The notes below the pieces were generated by a model, which had not been told where the DNA came from, did no database searches, and saw only the letters and a list, made by a program, of their open reading frames with translations. Shown one piece after another: positions 1 through 7,414 of a DNA stretch of 48,945 nucleotides (positions within the stretch are counted from its first letter, which is position 1; the number at the start of each line of letters is the position of its first letter). Source of the DNA: a candidate division KSB1 bacterium (GTDB lineage Bacteria; Zhuqueibacterota; Zhuqueibacteria; JANLFK01; Oleimicrobiaceae); the NCBI GenBank assembly GCA_034506335.1, contig JAPDPR010000022.1, forward strand, positions 1-48,945. The letters run 5' to 3'. The translations under genes and the position numbers were made by a program.

Positions 1-401
1 CGCTTCCGCTCAGTGCTCACCCAGGCCACGTCTACTGCTTTGCGCTCTCCGTTCAGGATGGCCCCAACCGCTCCGTCAAAGTCGCCGAATACACCCAGGT
101 CTTGCGAGAAAGAGTTGCCACTGCCCACGGGGATTACCCCCAGCGTGGTCGAGGTGGGAGCCTCTGCCTGCATCAGACCGTTGACAACCTCGAAGAGGGT
201 GCCGTCGCCCCCGACGCAAACGATGGCATCGAGTTCGGCGACGTTGAGCTTACGTGCTAGCTGCACTGCATGGCCAGGGTATTGCGAGATGTGGGGCACA
301 TACTCCACACCCCTATTGCTTAGGGCAGTTGCCGCCCGCACGCCGGCCTTTGCGCCCCGACCGTTACCCGCTGCGGGATTAATGACAAGCGCCACCCTCA
401 T
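1..401 (-). CDS. Diacylglycerol kinase / lipid kinase family protein (C-terminal part beyond window)
   Basis: Reading the minus strand from the ATG at 401 gives an open frame of 133 codons that runs off the window. It begins MRVALVINPAAGNGRGAKAG, the nucleotide-binding start of the DAGK catalytic domain. The family signature GGDGTLFEVVNG lies near residue 70, followed by LGVIPVGSGNSF near residue 93, both hallmarks of YegS/DgkB-type lipid kinases that phosphorylate diacylglycerol or related lipids at the membrane. A GAGGAG ribosome-binding site precedes the ATG at good spacing. It diverges from every other gene here and has its own sigma-70-like promoter. The exact lipid substrate cannot be read from this fragment. 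Confidence 0.9.
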   Translation of the reverse strand, partial: MRVALVINPAAGNGRGAKAGVRAATALSNRGVEYVPHISQYPGHAVQLARKLNVAELDAIVCVGGDGTLFEVVNGLMQAEAPTSTTLGVIPVGSGNSFSQDLGVFGDFDGAVGAILNGERKAVDVAWVSTERK

Positions 402-444
402 GCGGCCGTTCTCCTCTTTGCCCTCGGGTCTTTGTGTAACGCGA

Positions 445-472
445 AATTTAGCCATTTTCGGGATAATGTCAA
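445..472 (-). promoter_or_regulatory. Sigma-70-type promoter of the lipid kinase gene
   Basis: On the minus strand there is a perfect -35 TTGACA (472-467), a 16-bp spacer and a -10-like TAAATT (450-445). Transcription would start near 438, leaving a leader of under 40 nt before the ATG at 401. Confidence 0.55.
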
Positions 473-540
473 GAGGATTTTCTTGATTCGAACGACAGGC
501 CCTGTACACTCTTCTGGCTGGCGGTTTTCTCCGCGACATT

Positions 541-558
541 AACTGTTCATGAACCGTT
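541..558. promoter_or_regulatory. Candidate operator: 18-bp near-perfect palindrome
   Basis: AACtGTTCATGAACcGTT is symmetric at 16 of 18 positions around the perfect 10-mer GTTCATGAAC. It lies between the leftward promoter (445-472) and the rightward promoter (724-752), where a dimeric repressor could act on either. No cognate regulator is identified. Apart from this, 473-723 shows no gene or other clear signal. Confidence 0.4.
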
Positions 559-723
559 CAGGGCAGGTGGTGCCTCTTTACCCCTTTCGCGTGGGAAACC
601 TGCGAGCCTCTCTGACCATCGGCGAGGTCATGGCCCGGAGCAGTATTCGAAGGCGGACCTCAACACCTGCCAAGCCCAAGTACCAAACGTGCTCGACTAC
701 TCAGTCCTAATTACAAAAAAGCC

Positions 724-752
724 TTGAAATTAATCCTGGAAATTGTTATCAT
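724..752 (+). promoter_or_regulatory. Sigma-70-type promoter
   Basis: TTGAAA (724-729), a 17-bp spacer and TATCAT (747-752) match five of six consensus positions in each hexamer with ideal spacing, in a locally A+T-rich patch of a G+C-rich genome. The predicted start is near 759. An intrinsic terminator follows at 922-952, before the first kinase gene at 998. Confidence 0.6.
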
Positions 753-758
753 TAAAGC

Positions 759-952
759 AGAATCGTGCCTGAGAAAGCGCGATGGCCCTGCGCGAAGGCC
801 GTGGAGGTGGTAGTGGAGGTGAGCGGAGAAATGCGGTGTGGCTGCTGTGGGGCAAGCGCCAGGGGGGTGAAGGGCGTTGCCGTGCGACAGCCAGCAAACG
901 GCCTCTTCAAAGCACGCTAACAAGGACCCGGTAGGCGCCGGCGTCCTTTTTT
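759..952 (+). ncRNA. Candidate structured small RNA or attenuated leader
   Basis: This ~190-nt segment is bounded by a good promoter and an intrinsic terminator and has no recognisable gene. By eye it folds into a rod: CGTGC (764-768) with GCACG (912-916), AGGCCGT (796-802) with ACGGCCT (898-904), TGGCTG (839-844) with CAGCCA (888-893), and GGCAA (851-855) with TTGCC (877-881). The 5' side of the central loop is rich in GGAGGT-like runs. It does not match 6S, tmRNA, SRP RNA or any riboswitch I know. Alternatives are a leader that attenuates the kinase operon, or a 50-codon arginine-rich ORF (782-934, weak ribosome-binding site) whose stop lies in the terminator loop. Confidence 0.35.
922..952 (+). 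terminator. Intrinsic terminator / attenuator upstream of kinase operon
   Basis: AAGGAC (922-927) pairs with GTCCTT (943-948). The stem is extended by CCGG/CCGG around a short loop and followed by a T-run to 952. It ends any transcript from the promoter at 724-752 only 45 bp before the TTG start at 998, so kinase expression would need read-through or antitermination. Confidence 0.75.
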
Positions 953-997
953 GTTTGCTTGCGTGCGGCCTGGCGGTGAGGGTGGCTGGAGGATGGG

Positions 998-2848
998 TTG
1001 AGGAACGCCGAAGCTGACAATGGCGATCTGAGTTGCAATGAACTAGCCGGAGCGCTACTGCAAGCGCTGGAATACACTTCGGCAGGAGTGGTGGTCACCG
1101 ACTCCACCGGACGGGTGGTGGCTGTGAATCGAACCCAGGAAGGGCTGGTCGGCGTGACGCGTGCCAACCTGGTGGGGAAGCACATACGCCACCTGCCGCT
1201 GCTGGAGAGTATTCCGTGGGACGCCTGGCTCGGCCAGCCTGCACGGCAAGGACCTGGAGTTGGGTCAACACAATCCGCACCTGTCACCCACACTTTTGCC
1301 GTCAATGGGGTGCAGATTCAGGTGCGCCCAATCTTGGATGCCGGCGACTTGGCCGGCCTCTTAGTCATCACCAACGCTGACACGTCGGCACAAGAGGGGG
1401 GAGAGAGCGAACTCCGCTTGCTGCAGGGGTGGCTGGAGTTCTTCCCTCAACCGGTGGCCCTCGTGGACGCGCACCGGCGTTTGTTAGCAGCAAGTCGGGC
1501 GTTCCAACAGGCGACTCTCGGCAATTCCTTTTCCCCTTTTCCCACCTGTCGGGAGGCCCTCTGCAGGAACCAATGGACCTGTTCAGCCTGTGTTGTGGCC
1601 CGGGTCCTTGAGGGTGGAGGAGGGGAGCCAACCGCTGGTGGAAATGGCGAACACGGGGGACTGGCTGCCCTGCCCGTGAAGGGAGGCGGTTTCTGGGAGC
1701 GCGTCGCCGTGGTCTGGCTGTCCTCCATGGCAGAAAGGGCGAGCCCCGGCCAAATCAACGCTCCGCATGAGGACGAAAGGGCGGCCGCACGTGCCCAATG
1801 CCATTTGGACCTGCGCAACCTTGCACTGGAAGCATGTGGACTTGCGGGGCTGCTCGTGGACGCGCAAGGTCATGTGCTCGATCATTGGGGAGCGCCACTT
1901 CCCGAGGTCCCGGAAGCGGCGGGCCGAGAGGGGTCGGTTTTGGAGCGCGTTCTTGGCGTGGACGGATTAGCCGCCGTCCAAAGGTGCGTCTGTGAACACA
2001 GGACTTTCGTTGGACACTTGGGCCCCCTGCTCCCTTGGACGCTGGTGCTCCCTGTGGCCCTTCCGGATGGGGAGGCGGGCGGAGTGGTGGCTATCCGCGT
2101 CGGACCGGAGAAAGGGGAAACCCAGAACGGGGAAAGCAGGTTACAGGCCAGGCTTTCATCCTTTGCTCACCTCGGCGCAGCGCTGGCGCATGAGTTGAAT
2201 AACAGTCTGAACGCCATTTCCCATCGCGTGGATTGTCTGCGGATTGAAGTCAGCGACGGTATTGACAAAACAAAGGTCGAAGCAGAGGTGGCACTGCTTA
2301 AGGAGCATGTGGGGCGGATAGCCACGGCCACCGCTGAACTGCGGGAGGTAGCCAGTCCCCCATTGGAGGAACCGTCCCATCTCGATGTCAACATCGTTCT
2401 CGAACGTGCCCTGGCCACCTCTTTGGCGAGTGCGTCCAAGAGTGCCATCTCCATTGAGAAAAAGTTAGACCTGGGGCTGCCAAGGATCCTCGGCTGGGCG
2501 ACAGACCTTGAGCGGGGGTTGCGGTCGATCATCGACAATGCGGTCGAGGCCATGGCAGGGGAAGGGCGTTTGGTGGTTGTGAGTCGATGGGTTGATGAGC
2601 AGAACGCGATCCAGGTGTCAATTACAGACAACGGGGAGGGTATCCCACCGGAGCGCCTCCGGCGGGTGCATGAGCCGTTTTTTACCACCAGAAAATATCG
2701 CTCCGCCCTGGGACTGGGGCTATCTCTTGCCTACTACACCGTGTTGCGCCATGGCGGGGAATTGCAAGTGGAGAGCGCACTTCATCGGGGCACGACAGTC
2801 ACCGTGACCTTTCCGGTGGAGGCCTCAGTGGTCCGGGCTAAAGCTTGA
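998..2848 (+). CDS. PAS-domain sensor histidine kinase (NtrB-like, soluble)
   Basis: A 616-residue two-component kinase starting at TTG 998 behind GGAGGATGGG. An N-terminal PAS domain (about 20-100, 'AGVVVTDSTGRVVAVN') is followed by a second PAS-like region holding Cys184, Cys189, Cys195 and Cys198, a degenerate form of the Cys cluster seen in the next gene. The H-box AHELNN places the phospho-acceptor at His398. The HATPase domain shows an N-box (DNAVEAM, ~513), G1 (DNGEGIP, ~544) and G2 (GLGLGLS, ~571). No membrane segment or signal peptide is visible, so it should sense a cytoplasmic cue. Its stop overlaps a possible TTG start of the next kinase gene, and the sigma-54 activator two genes on is the likely partner. 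The TTG start is the weakest part of the call. Confidence 0.85.
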   Translation: MRNAEADNGDLSCNELAGALLQALEYTSAGVVVTDSTGRVVAVNRTQEGLVGVTRANLVGKHIRHLPLLESIPWDAWLGQPARQGPGVGSTQSAPVTHTFAVNGVQIQVRPILDAGDLAGLLVITNADTSAQEGGESELRLLQGWLEFFPQPVALVDAHRRLLAASRAFQQATLGNSFSPFPTCREALCRNQWTCSACVVARVLEGGGGEPTAGGNGEHGGLAALPVKGGGFWERVAVVWLSSMAERASPGQINAPHEDERAAARAQCHLDLRNLALEACGLAGLLVDAQGHVLDHWGAPLPEVPEAAGREGSVLERVLGVDGLAAVQRCVCEHRTFVGHLGPLLPWTLVLPVALPDGEAGGVVAIRVGPEKGETQNGESRLQARLSSFAHLGAALAHELNNSLNAISHRVDCLRIEVSDGIDKTKVEAEVALLKEHVGRIATATAELREVASPPLEEPSHLDVNIVLERALATSLASASKSAISIEKKLDLGLPRILGWATDLERGLRSIIDNAVEAMAGEGRLVVVSRWVDEQNAIQVSITDNGEGIPPERLRRVHEPFFTTRKYRSALGLGLSLAYYTVLRHGGELQVESALHRGTTVTVTFPVEASVVRAKA

Positions 2849-2898
2849 GAGTCGGAAACAAGGGAATCGTAAACCGAGGACCTGCAGGCGAGGCGCCA

Positions 2899-4836
2899 GT
2901 GATCGGTATGGGTGCGGTCAATACGGATCAAGATCAGGGGATGACCAAGCTCTACGCAGGTGTGATCGACCACCTGCCGTGGGGCATTTGCGTGGTCGAC
3001 AGAGAGGGGCGCATTGTGCTCATGAACCGCTTTCAGGAGCGCCTCTCGGCGGTGAGACGCACCGATGTCATTGGGCGATGCTTGTACGATAGTCCAGGTG
3101 TCCGGGCCAGTGGTCTTGATAAGGCCGTGCGCCAGGTCTTGGCCAGTGGGCGGCCCTGGCGGGGACCCATCATCGAGCTGGCAGGCGAAAGGTCAGAGGG
3201 AGAGTCGGAGCAAGCCTTCCGTGACGAGGTGCTCCCCATCCGCAGTCAGGACCGAGTTGTGGGTGCACTTATCCTCAGCATCCCTGCGGCCGAGGAGGCA
3301 AAGCTTCAAAAGGAGCGTGATCAGGTCAGGCTCAGGCTACAGAGCGTGCTTGAGGCACTCCCGGCGCCGGTCATGGTCGTCGACGCGGACTTTGGCATCG
3401 TTCGCTTGAACAGCGCATATGCGCGGCTGTTTACTTCTCGTCCCGCGGAAGAATTGATTGGCCAGCGGTGCTATGCTGTGCTCCGTGGCCATGCAGAGAT
3501 GTGCGAGGACTGTCCGGTGCCCGAGGCCCTGCGTTCGGGCAAATGGGTGCGTTCCGAGCTCAAGCGTGGGGACGAGTCCTCTGCGCCAAAGGTCGCGGTC
3601 TCGGCCTTGGCGCTCTTGGACAGAGGCCAAGTGATGCTCGTTGGCGAGGAACCTCGCACCGAGGGCAGGCAGGAGGGGGTGCTCAGCGCGTCGCAAAGGG
3701 AAGCGCTGCAGCGAGAGATCGCCCTGCAAGTGGCAAGGATGCGCGCCCGGGCTGCCTATGCGGAAGGGGTGCTGAATCATACCGAGGAGATGGTCGCGGT
3801 GCTGTCCGAAGAGGGTTGGGTGTTGTTCGCGAACAGGGCGTTTGCCGACTTTGTGCAACGTGCACCGGACCAACTTACCGGCTGCCAGTTCCTGAGCTTG
3901 AGTGGCACCCAGCCCGTCGCACACCTGCAAGTCACTTTCCAGGAGGCCCTTGCGAGCGAGACCGCGGTCCAGGGGGAACTAACTTGGCAGGCCTCGCCCC
4001 AGGAGGAGCGCCATGTAGAGTACCGGTGGACGCCGTTTGTGCTGGCAGATGGGAGCAAAGTTATCGCCCTGTGTGCCAGGGATGTGACCGAGCGGGTGCG
4101 TTCTCGGGAGCGGCAGGCCTTCCAAGAGAAGATGGCCAGCCTAGCAGTCCTGGCAGGACGGGTGGCGCACGAGATCAACAACCCGTTGGAAGCGCTGCAA
4201 AACCACGTGAGTCTCTTGGAGATGGAGATCGCCAGAGGGGGAGACGTGGCAGGGGTGCGCGCCGAACTGGAAGCTATCCAAAAACAAATCCGCCAGATTG
4301 CGGGGGTCACCAGTTTTCTCCTGGGCTTTACAAAGAGCTCACCCGAGGAGTATGGGCCGGTGGATGTGGCTACTGTCCTGCGCAACGCTACCGCAGTCTC
4401 GGAAATCACACGCGCCTCTGCGGATATCACGGTGCAGACCAACATTGCGCCTAACCTGCCAAGGGTTCGGGGGAGCGAAAGCGATCTGGAGCGATGTTTT
4501 GTCAACATACTGCGGAATGCTGCCGAGGCCATTGTGGATAAAGGGGTGGTGCGGATTGTGGCCAGTCACAATGCACAGACCGGCAACGTCCAGATAGAAA
4601 TCAGCGACACAGGCGTGGGTATTCCCGAGCAGCTCCTGCCGCACATTTTCGAGCCGTTCTTTACCACCAAGAAAGTGAGCCGACAGGCAGGGCTTGGCCT
4701 GTCGCTGTGCTATGGCATAATCTCCGACCACGGCGGACACATCGAAGTGAAGAGCCAGCATGGGCGGGGAACTACGGTGACCATTTCCCTGCCGGCTGTG
4801 GTCATGGAACCGCAGTCCATAGGAGCGCGAGCATGA
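2899..4836 (+). CDS. Multi-PAS sensor histidine kinase (NtrB-like, soluble)
   Basis: About 645 residues. Three PAS domains (roughly 15-90, 150-260 and 290-400) precede HisKA, with AHEINNP and phospho-acceptor His424, and HATPase with N-box RNAAEAI, G1 DTGVGIP and G2 GLGLSL. PAS2 ends in a Cys pattern (CY near residue 191, then CEDCP) typical of PAS domains that may bind metal or sense redox. No transmembrane helix is seen. The frame extends back to a TTG at 2845 overlapping the previous stop. GTG 2899 is preferred because GCGAGG sits 5 bp upstream and the extra residues look non-coding; ATG 2908 is also possible. The stop overlaps the next start as ATGA, so kinase and regulator are translationally coupled. 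Confidence 0.85.
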   Translation: MIGMGAVNTDQDQGMTKLYAGVIDHLPWGICVVDREGRIVLMNRFQERLSAVRRTDVIGRCLYDSPGVRASGLDKAVRQVLASGRPWRGPIIELAGERSEGESEQAFRDEVLPIRSQDRVVGALILSIPAAEEAKLQKERDQVRLRLQSVLEALPAPVMVVDADFGIVRLNSAYARLFTSRPAEELIGQRCYAVLRGHAEMCEDCPVPEALRSGKWVRSELKRGDESSAPKVAVSALALLDRGQVMLVGEEPRTEGRQEGVLSASQREALQREIALQVARMRARAAYAEGVLNHTEEMVAVLSEEGWVLFANRAFADFVQRAPDQLTGCQFLSLSGTQPVAHLQVTFQEALASETAVQGELTWQASPQEERHVEYRWTPFVLADGSKVIALCARDVTERVRSRERQAFQEKMASLAVLAGRVAHEINNPLEALQNHVSLLEMEIARGGDVAGVRAELEAIQKQIRQIAGVTSFLLGFTKSSPEEYGPVDVATVLRNATAVSEITRASADITVQTNIAPNLPRVRGSESDLERCFVNILRNAAEAIVDKGVVRIVASHNAQTGNVQIEISDTGVGIPEQLLPHIFEPFFTTKKVSRQAGLGLSLCYGIISDHGGHIEVKSQHGRGTTVTISLPAVVMEPQSIGARA

Positions 4837-6248
4837 ACGCGAATGAACGACTCATCCTGGTCGTGGACGACGAAGAGGATTCGCTCAGCAGTCGTCTGGA
4901 ACTGTTGCGCAACTTGGGCTACGCGTGCGTGGGGGTCAGCAATGGCCATCAGGCGCTGGCCGTGCTCAGGGACAAGAAGCCTTGGGTTATCCTGGCCGAT
5001 CTGGTCATGCCGCACATGAGTGGTATTGAGCTGTTGAAGGCGGCGTTGGAGCAGGACCCTGATGTGGTGGTGGTCATTTACACGGGCTATGCTTCCATCG
5101 ACAGCGCCAAGAAGGCCATCCGCGAGGGAGCTTTTGACTACATCCCTAAGCCCTTCTCCAGCGACGACTTGCGGATCGTCATGGAAAGGGCGCTCAAATA
5201 CGCCGAATTGACCAGGGAAAACTCCGCCCTGCGTTCGCAGATCGAGGCGGGGCCCAGGCCGGACAAGATTGTGGGGACCAGCGATGCAATCAAGAAGATT
5301 CTCGAGCAAGTGAAGAAGGTCGCTCGCACCAGTGCGAACGTAATGATCACCGGTGAGTCAGGAACGGGAAAAGAACTGGTCGCGCGCGCCATCCACTATT
5401 ACAGTAACCGTGCAGCCCGCCCATTTGTGCCGGTTGATTGCGCGGCGTTGCCGGAGAATCTTCTGGAAAGCGAGCTTTTTGGCCATGAGCGCGGCGCGTT
5501 CACCGGAGCGGTGACTACCAAGGAGGGCCTAATCGAAATCGCCCATGGGGGCACCTTGTTCCTCGATGAAATCGCCGAGATGAGCTACAACCTTCAAGGG
5601 AAACTGCTGCGCGTCCTTGAGGAGCTTGAGTTCCGGCGCGTGGGCGGCAAGAAGCTCATTGGTGTGGACATCCGCGTGGTCTCCGCTACGAATGTGGATC
5701 CCGAGGAGGCCGTGGCCAGCAAGCGCCTCCGCCACGAGCTCTTCTACCGACTCTGCGTGGTCAATATTAAAGTGCCCCCGCTCCGAGAGCGTGCTGAAGA
5801 CATACCTTTGCTTGCGTACCATTTCCTGCGCGAGTTCAGCAAGTCCAACCAGATCGAGGTGGCAAAGATTTCCAACGAGGCGCTGCAGGCCCTTCAGCGT
5901 TACCACTGGCCAGGGAATGTGCGCGAGCTCCAGAATGCCATTGAACACGCCGTTTCCATGTGCACGACTGGCACCGTCGAGCTACGGGACCTCCCGGAGA
6001 GCGTACGCTCGCTGGGCAAGGGAGCCCAGCCCCCGGTGCCGACAGATCTGCCGTTCCACGAGGCGAAGGAACAGGTGGTTCAGCGATTTGAGCGGGAGTA
6101 TCTGGAGCGCCTCATTCGCCGCCATGGAGGCAACATCTCCCGCGCAGCTGAAGCCGCTGGGCTGAATAGGAAGACGATTTATCGCATGCTCGATGAGTAC
6201 AACCTGACAAAAGAGGCCATCTACACGGGCGATGCAGGCGACGACTGA
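4833..6248 (+). CDS. Sigma-54-dependent response regulator (NtrC family)
   Basis: 471 residues, starting at ATG 4833 (AGGAGCG upstream; ATGA overlap with the kinase gene). The receiver domain (~8-125) has the acidic pair VVDDEED and phospho-acceptor Asp56 (LADLVMP). The AAA+ domain has Walker A GESGTGKE (174-181), the sigma-54 contact loop GAFTGA (221-226) and Walker [14 protein letters not shown] Fis-type helix-turn-helix ends the protein (~425-465, '[19 protein letters not shown]'). The family remodels RNA polymerase-sigma-54 at -24/-12 promoters from distant sites. The two kinases just upstream are the likely phosphate donors. A -24/-12 promoter with an upstream inverted repeat follows at 6554-6706, so it is a candidate target. 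Confidence 0.95.
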   Translation: MNANERLILVVDDEEDSLSSRLELLRNLGYACVGVSNGHQALAVLRDKKPWVILADLVMPHMSGIELLKAALEQDPDVVVVIYTGYASIDSAKKAIREGAFDYIPKPFSSDDLRIVMERALKYAELTRENSALRSQIEAGPRPDKIVGTSDAIKKILEQVKKVARTSANVMITGESGTGKELVARAIHYYSNRAARPFVPVDCAALPENLLESELFGHERGAFTGAVTTKEGLIEIAHGGTLFLDEIAEMSYNLQGKLLRVLEELEFRRVGGKKLIGVDIRVVSATNVDPEEAVASKRLRHELFYRLCVVNIKVPPLRERAEDIPLLAYHFLREFSKSNQIEVAKISNEALQALQRYHWPGNVRELQNAIEHAVSMCTTGTVELRDLPESVRSLGKGAQPPVPTDLPFHEAKEQVVQRFEREYLERLIRRHGGNISRAAEAAGLNRKTIYRMLDEYNLTKEAIYTGDAGDD

Positions 6249-6295
6249 TCCGGACACCGCCTCAAATCTCCTACCCGCTCTTACTACCCGCCAAT

Positions 6296-6324
6296 GACCC
6301 GTCCTTCTGGAGGGTCTTTTTTTT
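6296..6324 (+). terminator. Intrinsic terminator after the two-component operon
   Basis: GACCC (6296-6300) pairs with GGGTC (6312-6316), extended by TCC/GGA around a TTCT loop, followed by a run of nine T to 6324. It closes the kinase-kinase-regulator operon 48 bp after the stop. Confidence 0.85.
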
Positions 6325-6690
6325 CGCAGCAGCAGGACGGCGATGCGCGCATAGGTCCTTGCCGGGTTCGGGCCCTCGGCAACCATTCTCTTCATTCCTC
6401 TCTTTGCCGCTTGGCTTGCAAGGACAGACCACACTATTGTGGGGTTCAGGAGTTGTCCCCGCTGGCCTACATTTCTGCCCAAGTGTGTAGCCAGTGCCAC
6501 ACTTCGCTAATACCAATAACCACAGAGCGTTAGGTTGCTATTCTTGGCGCCAGTGTGGCCTCAGGGCCACAACCACCGCCCCTAGGGCGTAGCCTCGCCA
6601 CCTCGTCGTCTCCAGAACGACTCATTTAACTTCTTGAAATTTAATGTAACTATGCGGTGCCCAGAAACGGCTAAAAAAGCCTCTTTCTCA
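6325..6690 (+). other. Non-coding regulatory interval
   Basis: This 366-bp interval lacks any ORF with a credible ribosome-binding site. It holds the inverted repeat at 6554-6571 and turns A+T-rich from about 6625 towards the -24/-12 promoter. Confidence 0.5.
6554..6571. promoter_or_regulatory. Inverted repeat, candidate enhancer site for the sigma-54 activator
   Basis: TGTGGCC-TCAG-GGCCACA is a perfect 7+7 inverted repeat with a 4-bp centre. It lies about 130 bp upstream of the -24 element at 6691, the usual distance for NtrC-type enhancer sites. There is no T-run, so a terminator is unlikely. Binding by the adjacent regulator is inferred from position only. Confidence 0.4.
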
Positions 6691-6706
6691 TGGCATAGGC
6701 TTTGTA
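6691..6706 (+). promoter_or_regulatory. Sigma-54 (-24/-12) promoter
   Basis: TGGCAT-AGGCT-TTGTA matches the consensus TGGCAC-N5-TTGCA with one mismatch in each half and exact GG-to-TG spacing. The start would be near 6718, giving a ~60-nt leader before the receiver gene at 6779. It stands alone after the terminator at 6296-6324. Confidence 0.6.
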
Positions 6707-6778
6707 AAAAGCGAGGTGCCAAGATGGGAAATCTGGGAGGTGGGCTGCGCGGAACCGGTACTTTCTGGCAGAAAAGCA

Positions 6779-7168
6779 ATGGTGGCGAAATCAGGATCAC
6801 GCAAGAAGCAGATCGTGGTGGCGACGGTGGACCCAGAGATTGAGGCGATTTTTGCGCGCGACTTGGCTGACGTGCGCTTCCAGGTGACGTGCCTGCGTAA
6901 GGCAGGGGATGTGCTTCTGCACATCCTCGAGGACAAGGTCGACTTGCTTATTGTTGACCTTGATCTCTCTGGAATACACGGGATTGACCTGGTCCCGATT
7001 GTGCGCCGCAGTAGGCCGAGGTTGCCCATCGTGGTCATTTCCCGCGATTTCAATTATCAGGTGCGCCAAATGGTGGCGCAGGAGGGAGTCACGTACCAGA
7101 TTTTCAAGCCGCTGGATATGCGAGAGGTCAGCGAGCTGGTCACTACCGCGCGTACCCTACTGGCGTAG
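6779..7168 (+). CDS. Stand-alone receiver-domain protein
   Basis: 129 residues forming one CheY-like receiver domain with no output domain. The phospho-acceptor is Asp60 (LLIVDLDLSG) and the conserved lysine is Lys110 (IFKPLD). The usual N-terminal Asp-Asp/Glu-Asp pair is reduced to 'ATVDPE', so phosphorylation chemistry may be altered. ATG 6779 was chosen over GTG 6716 because the N-terminal extension has no ribosome-binding site and would lie at the predicted sigma-54 start; the site before 6779 is itself weak. A relay or modulatory role with the upstream kinases is inferred from position. It may also couple to the large secreted-protein gene 246 bp downstream. Confidence 0.8.
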   Translation: MVAKSGSRKKQIVVATVDPEIEAIFARDLADVRFQVTCLRKAGDVLLHILEDKVDLLIVDLDLSGIHGIDLVPIVRRSRPRLPIVVISRDFNYQVRQMVAQEGVTYQIFKPLDMREVSELVTTARTLLA

Positions 7169-7414
7169 GGTCGCCCCAGGCGGTGTTGGGTCCAAGTTGC
7201 CGCCAGCTGAATGAGGAACGAGGAGTGCTAAGCCGCGCAGAGGTGAGCCGGGAATTGGCTCCGGCCTCGGCAGGCAGAAGAGAAGCAGTAGAGAGAGGAG
7301 TTATGCTGGTTCTGGTGGACAGAGGGCGCGAGAGGGTTCAGCGCTGGGCCGGTAGAAAAGGCGTGTGGATTGGTCGCCACACACTGCTTTCTCTTCCAAT
7401 GACGAGGCGAGGTG

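Noticed and set aside
13-486. 157-codon open frame on the + strand
   Set aside because: It is antisense to a clear lipid kinase with GGDGT on the minus strand and has no recognisable protein features.
6480-6510. Minus-strand TGGCAC as a second sigma-54 promoter
   Set aside because: The -12 half (ACACA) does not fit, and no minus-strand gene follows.
6294-6533. 79-codon frame containing a CxxCH-like 'CSQCH'
   Set aside because: It starts inside the terminator hairpin, lacks a ribosome-binding site and has no other cytochrome c features; the motif is probably chance.
6631-6662. TTGAAA-containing stretch resembling the promoter at 724-752
   Set aside because: No -10 hexamer at the right distance; the -24/-12 promoter just downstream explains initiation better.
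7363-7382. GTGTGG...CCACAC inverted repeat before the large secreted-protein gene
   Set aside because: Only a 6-bp arm with an 8-bp centre; too weak on its own to call an operator.
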